This document shows positions 41,447 to 52,277 of a DNA stretch of 64,000 bases, one piece after another. Below the pieces are notes generated by a model that worked only from the letters and a program-made list of their open reading frames with translations, did not search any database and was not told the origin of the DNA. The DNA is taken from positions 12,338,001 through 12,402,000 of the forward strand of contig CM069432.1 of NCBI GenBank assembly GCA_035610365.1, in the 5' to 3' direction. Every line of letters begins with the position of its first letter. Positions within the stretch are counted from its first letter, which is position 1. The position numbers and the translations under genes were made by a program. Source of the DNA: Aquatica leii. Its lineage: Eukaryota; Arthropoda; Insecta; Coleoptera; Lampyridae.

Positions 41447-44394
41447 TGGATGATGTAATCCAAATAGATTTCTTCGAGAATATTGAACGGACCCTAAACG
41501 CGAAATTTCCAAAATATGTGAAGAATATCTTCAAATTTAATGCCCGATGTTTTCGTTGTCAGAAGACGATCTTAGACAGATTGAAGAATTTGTGAAAAAG
41601 GATTTAATAAATATAATCGGAGAAGCGGAGCGCGAGGATTATTTAGGTCCGTTTAAGGATCATCCCGAAAAATTTCAATTCTTAATAGGAATTAAAAAGT
41701 TGATTTTTGCCGCGAAAGACTTGCCCAGGTGCAGCTGAGGAAACAGTCCTCAACATCAAAATCCACGAGACCTGTTGGTGGTGCAGATTCGAACTTGAGT
41801 GTTGCTATTGATTTAAACGCAGAACAGAAGAAATTAAAGAAACTCATGGATTAGATGAACAATCTTTTCCGACGGAAGGAGATTTCTGACCAAAATTATA
41901 TAACACTCATATTGCAGAAATTACGCGATTTTGATTATACATGTTCTCAGTGCACGCCAAGTGGATTGAAATGTACAATTTCATGTCCTGTCCTGAAATA
42001 ATGAGGGAGTCTTTGCCCACAAATTCATCAACCGTTCATATAATTGTAAAGAGTAGCGAAATTTCCTTGCAACCGGTATTGACAAAATCAAATTCGTTCA
42101 CTCGAAGTTTTCTGAGCAATACAAATGAGGCAAAATGGTCCTTAAAAAAATACGGAAGGCAAGCGAGAAATCGCAGAGCGAGAGAACGAGTGACATGTCA
42201 ACCTCTAATAACACAACACTACCAGCCATTGCAAGAAATTGAAAGCCTACTACAAGAAAATGTTCCGCTGAAAAAAGCATTAATTGAGCAATCTCAACTT
42301 TTTTTTTCGTCAAGTGCTGTCCCAGTTAATATATTGTCTCCGACCTTATCTGATCCGATGTTGAGCACAGCACAGCATTCTTAATTTTTGCAATGTTTAT
42401 TGGAAACGGCAAATAAAAATACTAAGAGATTAAGGAACAGCAATCTATACGACATTGACTTGAAACGGTTTTGTCTGTATTTGCTTATCACTGCAGGACG
42501 ATGCGTATACGAGACCCTGTATGCCAATCTACCAAAAACAATCTCATCCATAACCACATTGCCCAGTTTATTGAAGAGGGTACCGTTCGACTAGAAGAAT
42601 TCAAAAAGTTTCTAGAAGGTAGATATTTGCCAAACGTGGTATGGATCAGTGAAGATGCTACCAAAATTACCGGGCGCATTGAATACAACTCCAAAAATAA
42701 TAAAATCGTTGGTTTCTGCTTGCCACAAGTAAATGGTTTGCCCGATAGGAAAGAGTTTCCTGCTTTCTCAGCGAGACATATCTCGGAATATTTCGAAAAC
42801 GAGAAAAATCTGATTACGCGTATGTAGTAATGGCACAGTGTCCGAATAACAATTCTCCTGTTTTTTGCTTGGCTGTATTCGGAACTGACAATTGCTTCAC
42901 GCATCAAAGCGTCTTGGATCGCTGGAGTTACATTAACAAAGAAGCTGCTCGTGTCGGTATTCAAATCTTGGGATATTCCTCGGACGGCGATACCATATGC
43001 ATGAAAGCGATGCGGATATGTTCGAAGCTACACAATGTGTGAGACGACATTGAAGGCGTTCAGTGGAAATGGTTTCGGATGAATCTTATAAAAGGTATAC
43101 TTTTACGAGATTTTGTTGCATATTTGCATGAACTTATTATATTTATTTAGGTTTTATTTGTGTACAAGATACAGTGCACATTGGTTTTAAGCTACGTATA
43201 CGCCTATTAAAGAAGAACAAAGTTCTTCCAATGGGCCAATATTCAGCCACCGCAGATCATTTGCATCTCTTGGTATCGGACATATCCAAAGACCAACATC
43301 TTTTAACGGCTAGCGATCTCCATTGCGAAGATAAGATAAATTTCCGATCTGCTGAGAAAATCTATTCTGAAATGGTAACCGATTTACTTAAAAAACATGT
43401 TCCGGAAAGCAAAGCCACAGTGATCTACCTCAATTTGATGAGGTTAGTGCTCAAAGCATTTTTGAGTAAAGAACTTAGCGTAACAGAACGACTTCATCGA
43501 ATGTGGCATTACGTTTTTTCTTGAGGCTTTGGAGGGCTTGGGTCAAGAAGTCTAATGAGTATTCTGTTAACAGTAATTTCATTTCTTTGAATTCTTACTT
43601 AAGCATAGAAATCAATGCACACGCATTAGTAAAATTAGTGAGAAAATTCGGAGATGAGCGTGGAGAAGAAGAATCTTTAACCGCTGCCGATTTTACACCG
43701 TGGCTGTTTAGTTCACAACCTTGTGAATCTATTTTTCGTACAACCCGATCAATGACAACAACTTATTCAACTATTGTGAATTACAGCCTCCAAAATATTC
43801 TTAAGAGAATAGAAAAAGTAGAAACGCTCCTTAAACATTTCAAATGACTTGAAAAACACTTTCATTTTTTCACGAGAGAAAACGTCGCGATTGGGGGACG
43901 CCTCCACCGCGGCTCAACCATATAATTTCCCCTCAGACATTGAAATAGAAACAATATGTTTAGATGCTTTAAATGAGGCGAAAATTGACTGCCATTCAGT
44001 GAACATGGACTGCGCTGAAGAATCAGACCGGAAAGAAATTCAAATTTACAACAAGAACGAAAACTACGATGACAACTGGACACCAGATCATGAGGACGAT
44101 GATAATGATGGCGTTGAGTACGATCCACCTGACGATTCACTTTCCGGCAATCACACAACCTTGGTTTTGGAAATATTTGACGATATGCAGGAAGTTTCCC
44201 CTGACGAGATCGAAATTCCGAACGATCTCAACGAACATTCTGCAATTACTATTAACGACTTAAATATAAGAGACTTTGAATTGGACAATATTGATGAAAC
44301 AAGTCCCTATGTACAAGTGAAGACGAACAACAACATTGTCTCTGTACGCAAAAAAACTTTATGTTGGCTTTTCAACGGTCAATCTTCAAGGTAA
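41447..44394 (+). pseudogene. Transposase-like protein of the unclassified element
   Basis: Order: MDDVIQIDFFENIERTLNAK, frame change, then FSLSEDDLRQIEEFVKKDLI and FKDHPEKFQFLIGIKKLIFA (helical N-terminal domain, about 41447-41735). Later come VVWISEDATKITGRIEYNSK (possible first Asp, about 42637), VMAQCPNNNSPVFCLAVFGT, and GYSSDGDT (possible second Asp, about 42970). A 56-bp intron (43095-43150, GTATAC...TTTAG) follows. Then FICVQDTVHIGFKLRIRLLK, SLEVTxxLHRMWHYVFxLRLW-type helices, WLFSSQPCESIFRTTRSMTT (possible Glu, about 43730) and an acidic tail to 44394. Frame changes occur near 41550, 41740, 42390, 42830, 43520 and 43850. Confidence 0.7.
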
Positions 44395-45044
44395 TTATAC
44401 GTAAAAGTCGGTAATAGTTTTTATCGGTTTTTATCGATATTTATTACGGTTTAACACCTAAGGTAATTTTATACCAAATTTTGTATAGGTACAATTACAA
44501 GTATTTTGTTGAACTCACAGTGACTCACGGGTTTTGATTAAATTCATACTAGTATGCAATTGCATTAATTACAGATTAATTTTCAACTACTTACAAAACA
44601 TGTACACAAAATTACTAAGTGGTTATCCCCTGATATATAGGCGAGTATATAGGTATACTTACATAAAATTGACAGATTATTGCGTGTACGAGCTTTAAAC
44701 AAGAAATCGGCTGAGAAACCTTTTCCTACAACAATCGACATTGAAAAATACTACGCAGCATTTTATTCAGAGACTTGGTATATTGGAAGGATTTTGGAAA
44801 TTATTAGTGATGATAAATAAAATAAATAAAAAGAAAAGAAATATATTTTTTTGGGTCCATTACTAATGCTTGGGAGTGGTAAAATGACAATTTCCGAGTC
44901 AGATAGATTGAAAATTCAAGATTTTTATACACAAAGATGATCAAAAAATTACACTGAGAGTTATAAAATTATGTACCGTCGGAAATAACGCTAAAAGTTT
45001 TACTAAAATCAAAATAAAAAGAAATCATGTACTTACTACTAATT
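44395..45044 (+). other. 3' part of the unclassified element
   Basis: Holds a short conserved-looking reading at about 44695-44820: TTIDIEKYYAAFYSETWYIG then RILEIISDDK-stop. This resembles a small beta-rich tail (YYAxFYxxxWYIGRI) and may be a last exon of the transposase. The rest is AT-rich. Confidence 0.45.
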
Positions 45045-45205
45045 TCAAAAAATTTCAAACAATTACAGAACATTTCAAACAATTACAGAAAATTACAAAC
45101 AATTACCAGACAATTACAACAATAACCAGACAATTACAAACATTTACAACAATTACAGAACGTTGTACACCAAAATTACCAAGTGGTTTGCCCCTCGGAT
45201 AAGGT

Positions 45206-45258
45206 GGTTTTCTTTACATCTCCCGCCCCCATAGAGAGTAACAATTGCATGTAATTGT
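45206..45258 (-). promoter_or_regulatory. Gypsy A polypurine tract and LTR start
   Basis: On minus, ATGGGGGCGGGAGATGTAAAG: a polypurine run followed by TG, the usual junction of internal region and 3' LTR. The LTR reads TGTAAAGAAAACCACCTTAT before the DDE element interrupts it at 45197. Confidence 0.6.
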
Positions 45259-46790
45259 TTATCCACTAACATACACTGTAGATATTTTCGTAATGTGGTA
45301 GAAATTGGACCCTGTTTTCTTGTGTCCAGTATCAACTTCATAGATTGAATTAGAAATCTTCTTCATAATTTTGTATGGTCCGATTCTCAGTTCATCCATT
45401 TTCTTCCTATTTAATCTATTCCCGTTTTCCACGTATACTTTATCTCCCACTTCCAGTTTATGTTCTTCCCTATACCGGTCGAATATTTTTTTATTATAAT
45501 TATGAGATTTTATTGTGTTCTCCAGAGCAATTTTCCCTCGAATTTTCCTATCTCTTTCCAGATCTTTTGTGCATCTTAATTTCAATTCAATTGGTAAAAT
45601 ATTAATATTTTCACCTTCCAAAAGGTATTTTGGAGCAAATTTTGTAATTGTATGTTCCGTTTCATTGTATTTTTCTACACATTTATGTGCAATGGTAGTC
45701 CATGCTATTTTTTTATCACTTTCATTTATCTTACATCTTATCTTATTAACTAAAGTTTGATTTAGTCTTTTATTGAGCCCATTCGAAAATGGTGATTCTA
45801 CAGCAGTAAAAACTATTTTTGTTTTCATTTTTCAAAAATTCTTTAAATTCTTTAGAATTTAATCCAGGGTATTGGTCCGTTAACACCATTTCAATATTGT
45901 AACTTTGTGTTACACTTTCTATTAGTTTAATAAAATCATTGGAACTTTGATTTCTTGATGTAAGAATTTAAGCATACCTTGGAAAATGATCGACCAGAAG
46001 GTGTAAATATTTCTTTGTCGACTGTGATCCTCCAAAGCCTCCAATGGTATCAATAGATATAATTTCATACGTTGCTGGACCTAAATGTGACATATACCAT
46101 ATTTTGACTTCCTCCTTGATTTGTTTTTTATACAAACTTCGCATTCATCGCAAATTTGTTTAATGTTTGCAATTATGTTTTTCGCTGTGTAGAATGGCGT
46201 TATTTTATTTGTCATCTGTGTTCTTCCAAGGTGGCAGTAAGTATCGTGAACACCTTTTATTAGAGTTTTGCTCAGTTCTTCTGATACTATGATTTTTTTT
46301 CTTCTCATCTTTTTATAGTAAATTTCATTTTCAAATATAAATTTTTCTTTTTCTAGGTCAAGATTTGTTTGTTGGTCATTTTTTATATCTTCTAGGTTTA
46401 TTAAATTTACAACTTTTAAAAAATCTTCAGTATTGTCATGAGGTTCTAGAACTGGGTTTCTGCTTAAACAGCCTGCTTCTTGGTTTAATTTTTTTGGGTT
46501 ATATTTAATTTTAAAATTATATTGGAATAAATAGTAAATAATAGCTCTTCGTCAGTTCTAGCCTTGATGTTCATATTTTCTAATGGTTTATGATCTGAAT
46601 ATACGATAAATTCTTTTCCCATAAGCCAGTTCTGCCAATACTTCACAGCTTCTTTTATTGCTACACATTCTATATATATTGCCTTCTTCTTTTTTTTGAG
46701 CTTGTTAACTTTTTTGAAAAATAAGCAACTGGCTTACTGTTTCAATTTTTATCTTCTTGTTTTAACACCGCTCCCATTCCTTTGATACTA
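45259..46790 (-). pseudogene. Gypsy A RNase H remainder and integrase
   Basis: Continues after the LINE with [15 protein letters not shown] and several broken pieces. Integrase zinc region is at 46308-46081: GVHDTYCHLGRTQMTNKITP and ICDECEVCIKNKSRRKSKYG (HHCC). The core is frameshifted around 46080-45830. The C-terminal part is open (45828-45259): CINESDKK-type start, NETEHTITKFAPKYLLEGEN, KLEVGDKVYVENGNRLNRKK and GPYKIMKKISNSIYEVDTGH. No env follows. Confidence 0.8.
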
Positions 46791-46798
46791 GCATCCGT

Positions 46799-49045
46799 TT
46801 CAACTTCAAAAAAGCAGACTGGACAGGATTTGCAGAGGACCTGGACACGAAAGTGGCAAACATCGAACCGTCACAGACCAACTACAACCTGTTCGTTGAC
46901 GCCGTACGTACTGCATCCAGAAAGAACATACCACGAGGATGTAGAACCAGCTACGTGCCAGGACTCTCCCATGAGATGATAGACGAATATCAGAAGTACT
47001 AACAGCTATTCCAAGCAAATCCGTTCTCGGATAGCACCATTGCATCTGGTACAGAACTAGCACTAAAGATACAGGAAGAAAGACAGAAGTCATGGCAAAA
47101 CATGATTGAAAGTGTGGACATGACCCACAGCAGTAGGAAAGCCTGGCTCACCATCAAGAAGCTAAGCAACGACCCCAAAAAAGCTGAACAACACCATAAT
47201 GTCACTGCAAACCAGGTTGCAAGCCAACTCCTTCTAAACGGGAAAGCACCAACTAAACAACCTAAGATGAGGATCAAGCGACAACCTGGCAAAGAAAACA
47301 ACAGCTTCAATACCACCTTCACCATGGAAAAGCTCAACATCTGTATTAAGAACCTGAAAAATGGTAAAGCGGCTGGAATGGACGACATTTGCTCAGAACA
47401 AATAAAACACTTCGGACCAAGGACAAGAGAGTGGATATTAGAGCTGATTAAGAACTGCTCTTCTTCATATAACATTCCGAAGCTATGGCGGCAGGCACGC
47501 GTCATTGCCCTTCTAAAACCGGACAAAGACGCCTCGGACCCCAAAAACTTCAGACCAATATCACTTCTCTGCCACCTCCACAAACTCTATGAACGTCTCA
47601 TCCTGAACCATCTGTCTCCCCTGATCGAAGAACACCTAATCCCAGAACAAGCTGGCTTCCGCCCGGACAAATCCTGCACGGGACAGACACTCAACCTCAC
47701 CCAGCACATAGAAGATGGTTTTGAAAAAGGGAAAATCACAGGCGCAGTATTTGTAGATCTCTCAGCTGCATACGATATTGTGAACCATAGGATGCTCCTC
47801 TCGAAGATGTACGACATGACACACGACTACCACCTAGTGCAAGTCATCAAATCGCTATTGGAAAACAGACGATTCTATGTAGAACTCTGCAAGCAGAAGA
47901 GCCGCTGGAGACGGCAACAGAACGGCCTCCCTCAGGGAAGTGTGCTAGCACCAACCCTCTTCAATATCTACACCAACGATCAGCCCATCCACCCTAATTG
48001 CAGAAGTTTCTTATATGCTGACGATCTGTGCGTCACAGCACAGGAGAAAAAAGATGTCACCACCATCGAGAGAGTCCTTACATCTGCTCTATCGAACCTC
48101 TCAACCTACTACAGCAAGAACTACCTGAGACCAAATCCGACCAAAACACAGGTAACAGCTTTCCATCTGCGCCATCGGGAAGCAAACCGGAAGTTACGCA
48201 TCACCTGGAATGGTACGGAAATAGAACACCAGCAGAACCCAGTGTACCTCGGAGTCGTCCTCGACCGGACCCTGACTTATAGGGCCCACGTGGAAAAGAC
48301 GAAGGGGAAAGTCAGCGCTCGGAACAATATCCTCAGAAAACTGGCCAACACCAAGTGGGGCGCCAACCCGACCACCCTGCGCTCTACTGCACTCGCACTC
48401 TGCTACTCCACAGCAGAATTTGCGTGCCCAGTTTGGGAGCGGTCATCTCATGCCAAAAAACTCGACCCGGTGCTCAACGAGAGCTGTCGCTACATCACGG
48501 GATGCCTGAAACCGACACCCATCAACAGCCTCTACCTATTAGCCGGTATTGCTCCACCAGACATAAGAAGAAATGTAGCGACTAGGCGGGAAAAACTGAG
48601 GCAACTAGAGGACCCCAGACATCCATTGTACGGCCATTCCAACGTCGACAAACGCCTAAAATCCCGAAAAAGCTTTATACCCGAGAAACCCCTGGACTCA
48701 ACAGCTAAAGCAGCGAGGTTGGATTCATGGCGCGAACGCGTTAAAAACACCGACGCAATCGACGGTACCAGCCTAGAAGTGGGAGAACACCTACCCGCTG
48801 GCGGTGATCTGGACTGGACTACGTGGAAAAGCCTAAACCGCCTACGCACTAGAACTGGCAGATCCAAAGTCAACATGACCAAGTGGGGGTACTCTAGCGA
48901 CAGCGATTTATGCGACTGCGGGGAAAGACAGACCATGGAACATCTTCTGATCTGCCGACTCCTCGACGAAAAATGCACCATGGAGGACCTCACCGCAGCC
49001 ACCGACAGGGCCATAGCCTGTGCTCGCCATTGGAAGGACATATGA
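46799..49045 (+). pseudogene. LINE reverse transcriptase (nearly intact)
   Basis: Enters mid-protein at [16 protein letters not shown] and has one stop near 47000. The open frame from 47102 runs 647 residues. RT motifs: AAGMDDICSEQIKHF, NFRPISLLCHLHKLYERLIL, EEHLIPEQAGFRPDKSCTGQ, AVFVDLSAAYDIVNHRMLLS, NGLPQGSVLAPTLFNIYTND, FLYADDLCVTAQ (YADD). The C-terminus has LCDCGERQTMEHLLICRLLD, a Cys/His motif. The endonuclease is missing through 5' truncation. Group: Jockey/CR1/L2-like, clade unresolved. Confidence 0.88.
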
Positions 49046-49079
49046 AACTTTTGGTTTAAGGACTCGAGAAGAAGAAGAA
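46799..49079 (+). mobile_element. Non-LTR retrotransposon, 5' truncated, recent
   Basis: 2.28 kb on plus, inserted in the Gypsy A RNase H coding region, flanked by GCATCCGT (46791-46798 and 49080-49087). It ends with a GAAGAAGAA tail typical of some LINEs. GC content is clearly higher than in its surroundings. One stop at about 47000 is the only defect I see in the RT reading. Confidence 0.92.
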
Positions 49080-49895
49080 GCATCCGTGTAAATCATTATT
49101 GGTAATTCGGGGTCCAAAATATTCATAATTGGTTCTGAACATAGTAATTCTTTTATTTTATCAAATGATTCCTGACATTCTGCGGACCATATGAATTTCA
49201 CATCTTTCCGTAATAAATTGTGTAAAGAACCCAGAACAATTGCACTGTGTGGTACAAATTTATGATGAAAATTTACTTTACCTAGAAATTGTCGTATTTT
49301 TTTCTTTGTTTTTGGAAGTGGAAAGTTTTTGACAGCAGTTAAATAATCCTTCAAAAGTCTGATTGAATTGTTTTCAATTATGTGACCTAAATATTTGGCG
49401 AGATTACTTGCAAAAGAACATTTCGAAAATTTAATTCCAAAGCCTTTTGTTCGTATTGCTTCCATTAGTCTCGATAGATGTAATAAATGCTCTTTAAAAG
49501 TTTTCGAAAAAATTAAGATGTCATCTATAAAATTTACCGCAAAATTAGAGTTTGTACATTCTAATGATGTTTCCCAATATTCTTTGAATTATGGCTGGAG
49601 CAGTCTTTAACCCAAATGGTAGGCACGTCCATTGGAAATGGCTTTCCTGTGTAACAAATGTAGTTTTGTATCTATCTTTAATCTTTAAAGGAATTGACCA
49701 AAATGCTGAATTTATGTCCAAAGTAGAAAAATATTTACAGTTTACAGTTTTTATCATTAAATCCTCAATCAACGGAAAAGGTTGTGATTGTGGGACGACA
49801 ATTTTGTTCAATTCTCTGAAATCTATACACACTCTTGTTTTTCTTTCATCTTTTTTTTATATGCTAGAGTTTACTGGAGCAGCAAATGGGCTATA
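49080..49895 (-). pseudogene. Gypsy A reverse transcriptase and start of RNase H
   Basis: RT: MCIDFRELNKIVVPQSQPFP, LDINSAFWSIPLKIKDRYKT, WTCLPFGLKTAPAIIQRILG, then a frame change and the LDD region (NFAVNFIDDILIFSKTFKE, about 49530), and FGIKFSKCSFASNLAKYLGH. The RNase H starts LDPELPIMIYTDAS and is cut there by a LINE at 49079; it continues at 46790. Confidence 0.85.
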
Positions 49896-50317
49896 AGAAT
49901 CCTCAATCAAATTTTTATTTAATAGTTTTGATATTTGATTTTCTATTTTTTTTTCTATCTTCAGGTGTGCATCTGTATGGACGTTTGTAACAATATTTAT
50001 CTATCATCAAGTCAATGTGAGCTTCATAATCTAGTACAGTAGGTACCGATGTCATATTTATCTTTCGCAAAGATTGGTTTATATTTTTCTATCAACTTAT
50101 CAATTTCTGATTGTTGGTATAAATCTAAATGGTTTACTAATGTTTCAAATCTATCTGAGTTTATATGTTCATTGAAACTTATTTCACATTTACTCATGGT
50201 TTTAGTATCTTGTTTTAATACCTCAGAGTTTAATGAAAATCCTTCTTTATTTTTGTCACCTAGTACATCAGGAATTTTGACATTTATTATCTTTCATTTA
50301 TCAACTTTTAAGTATTT

Positions 50318-50707
50318 TTAGTTTCTCATATCCTCTTCAATTGAGGTTACCGTCTTTTCTTTCATATTGTTACATTGTATGATCTTCAAATCCTCATTTT
50401 GCATTAAGTTTTTTATGCAATCCAACCCGATTAGAAAATCATAGTTAAAGTTTTCATTATCTACTACAAAAACATCCATATTTCTTACAAAATAGTAAAT
50501 TTTTATTTTTAATGTTACCATACCTTTTGTTTTTTTCTCACCATTAATAGTTTTCAAGTTAAGTTTTTTTATATTATTTGTGTTTTCTTTTGGCTGTATC
50601 TCCAATAACTTTGCATTTATTAATGACACATTTGAACCTGAATCATAAATTCCCGAAACATTTAAAATATCATTTAATATTAACTTTACTTTTATTAATG
50701 GTGGCAC
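50318..50707 (-). CDS. Gypsy A aspartic protease region
   Basis: 129 residues with SGIYDSGSNVSLINAKLLEI (DSG active-site motif) and YDFLIGLDCIKNLMQ (hydrophobic-Gly flap motif), typical of retropepsins. Located between gag and reverse transcriptase. The open frame stops before RT, where frame changes begin. Confidence 0.8.
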   Translation of the reverse strand: MPPLIKVKLILNDILNVSGIYDSGSNVSLINAKLLEIQPKENTNNIKKLNLKTINGEKKTKGMVTLKIKIYYFVRNMDVFVVDNENFNYDFLIGLDCIKNLMQNEDLKIIQCNNMKEKTVTSIEEDMRN

Positions 50708-50755
50708 TTCTAGTTTTTTGGATTCTCCTCGTTCAGCTCAATTTCCAATTCTGAG

Positions 50756-51808
50756 TTATTTACAGTTTTTAAAACTGTTTTTTATTTTTCTCTTTAAACC
50801 AGCAATTTTCCTCTGGATGGTAACGTATCCCTCTTTTCTCGCAGACACAGATTTGGCATGGTTTTTTTTCTCAATTTTTATTGATCTATTGTCAGAATAT
50901 ATATTATCTTTTTTATCATATTTATTTTTCCCAACAAAATGTTCCAATCTTCCTAATTCGTTGTAAAGATCTTCCGTTCCTTGTAAAGTTTCTCTGTTAA
51001 TTTTATCAGCCACATAATTAGGTAAGCCAAATGCTATAAGGTCTATGAGTGTCCCAGTATCAATTGATTTTCTTACTTCCAATAACAATTTTTCTTTTTT
51101 TAAAGCATACTCAAGTAACGAACCTGCTTGATATTTAAAAGCTAGAGCATGTCTAATGGGCCACCATCCTTTGTTTGCAAACGTCTCACAAAAACTTTTC
51201 TCCCATTTGTTCCACTCTGATTCCACTGTAAGTTTTATTAACATGCAGCTGTACCAATCTATGCTAGAGTATTCCAAAAAAATTTTTAGCATTTCAATTT
51301 TCTTTTTATCTTCATTGATTTGGAAACGTTCACATTCTTTATTAAAATCCCTAATCCACTGGTAAGCGTTTGAGTTCCTGCCATTGAATTTTACAATCAT
51401 AAAATCCTTTGCAATTTTTCCTAGATTTTGAGTTTCAGATTTTATTTGTTTATCTTCAAGCAACTTCTTTAACAATTTTTCAAACGATTCATTTGAGGCA
51501 CTAAGTATAGATTCAACACTATTTGTTTCTGCTAAAATTTCTTCCAAGTAAAAATCGTTAAACTGTAGGTTTTGTTTTTCATCCAAATATATTTTTGATA
51601 TGTTATCTGTCAGAGTTATCCATATTTTCCTTGTTTGATACCTTTTATTTAATGATTTTCTTACTTTGACATAGTTTTGAGTATTTGTAATAATTTGATG
51701 CAAGTTTACAAGTTGGAACTCGACCGGTATTCCAAAAATCTGTCGGTTGGGTGTAGCTATCGAGTTTATGCATGTGGTGTTTGATTTTCCATGTGCTGTT
51801 GGTGTCAC
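50756..51808 (-). CDS. Gypsy A gag polyprotein
   Basis: A 350-residue open frame. Region around residues 130-280 has FMIVKFNGRNSNAYQWIRDF, WYSCMLIKLTVESEWNKWEK and HALAFKYQAGSLLEYALKKE, the capsid-like domain of insect Gypsy gags. Basic tail with no CCHC knuckle. It is open throughout, unlike the pol region. It precedes the protease by 49 bp in another frame. Confidence 0.75.
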   Translation of the reverse strand: MTPTAHGKSNTTCINSIATPNRQIFGIPVEFQLVNLHQIITNTQNYVKVRKSLNKRYQTRKIWITLTDNISKIYLDEKQNLQFNDFYLEEILAETNSVESILSASNESFEKLLKKLLEDKQIKSETQNLGKIAKDFMIVKFNGRNSNAYQWIRDFNKECERFQINEDKKKIEMLKIFLEYSSIDWYSCMLIKLTVESEWNKWEKSFCETFANKGWWPIRHALAFKYQAGSLLEYALKKEKLLLEVRKSIDTGTLIDLIAFGLPNYVADKINRETLQGTEDLYNELGRLEHFVGKNKYDKKDNIYSDNRSIKIEKKNHAKSVSARKEGYVTIQRKIAGLKRKIKNSFKNCK

Positions 51809-52277
51809 AACAAAATCAAATCTTAATCTTTTTATGTTTCGTGAAATATTTGCAGAAAATGTTGTTTTATAATGTTATTTATATCTTTTATAATCAAAGA
51901 CTTAATTGCTTTTCTCTAAAAATTAAAGTTTTTATTCAAGCCTTGTACATGGATGGTTTTCTTTACATAAATAAATTTGATCTACGTTTTTATATGCTTC
52001 TCTTTTCTCAAAAATAACTTCTTTTGAGCCATAGCTGCATAACTCAAAAGGATTGATAAAAATTCAAATATAACAGATTTTATAATGCGGAATATGTATG
52101 TTAAAATAGTGCCCAAACACTGAATGTGGTCGGTCGTTTGGTAGGGTTTACATGACTAAATCCGAAATGTAGTGGAAATGCATGGAAAAGTATTTAGTCA
52201 GACTAAACAGCTCCTAACTTATTAAAAACATATCTGTGACAATCTTGTTTTGTGCTTTTATTGAATTTAAATAACAG

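Larger units (their letters stand above)
41051..45197 (+). mobile_element. Unclassified DDE-type DNA transposon, 4147 bp
   Basis: Ends CGAGGGGTAAACCACT (41051) and its inverse AGTGGTTTGCCCCTCG (45197). GATAAGGT is perfectly duplicated at 41043-41050 and 45198-45205 (8 bp). Subterminal arrays of CAATTACA-like units lie inside both ends (41085-41250 and 45045-45165). One large transposase-like gene reads plus. It interrupts the LTR-like end of the Gypsy element, so it is younger than that. Which superfamily it belongs to is unclear to me. Confidence 0.88.
40799..51967 (-). mobile_element. Gypsy-type LTR retrotransposon A in WDR89 intron 2
   Basis: Gag and pol are on minus (51808 to 45259). The direct repeat TATTTATATCTTTTATAATC...TTTTTATTCAA occurs at 40802-40865 and 51876-51945. 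A polypurine tract (minus GGGGGCGGGAG, 45220-45232) is followed by TGTAAAGAAAACC, which recurs at 51955-51967. This defines LTR-like ends of about 265 bp (left, split by the DDE element) and about 95 bp (right, lacking about 170 bp). I could not identify a primer-binding site or target duplication. Confidence 0.75.
40419..52277. other. WDR89 intron 2 (11.9 kb, transposon-filled)
   Basis: Bounded by GTAAGA at 40419 and AACAG at 52277. Its other introns are about 50 bp. Contents in order: 380 bp of unique sequence, Gypsy LTR-like end, unclassified DDE element, Gypsy body interrupted by a LINE, second LTR-like end, and about 310 bp before exon 3. Confidence 0.88.

Noticed and set aside
46806..49083. 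Minus-strand ORFs of 95-194 residues
   Set aside because: Antisense of the LINE RT frame, whose RT motifs are unambiguous on plus.
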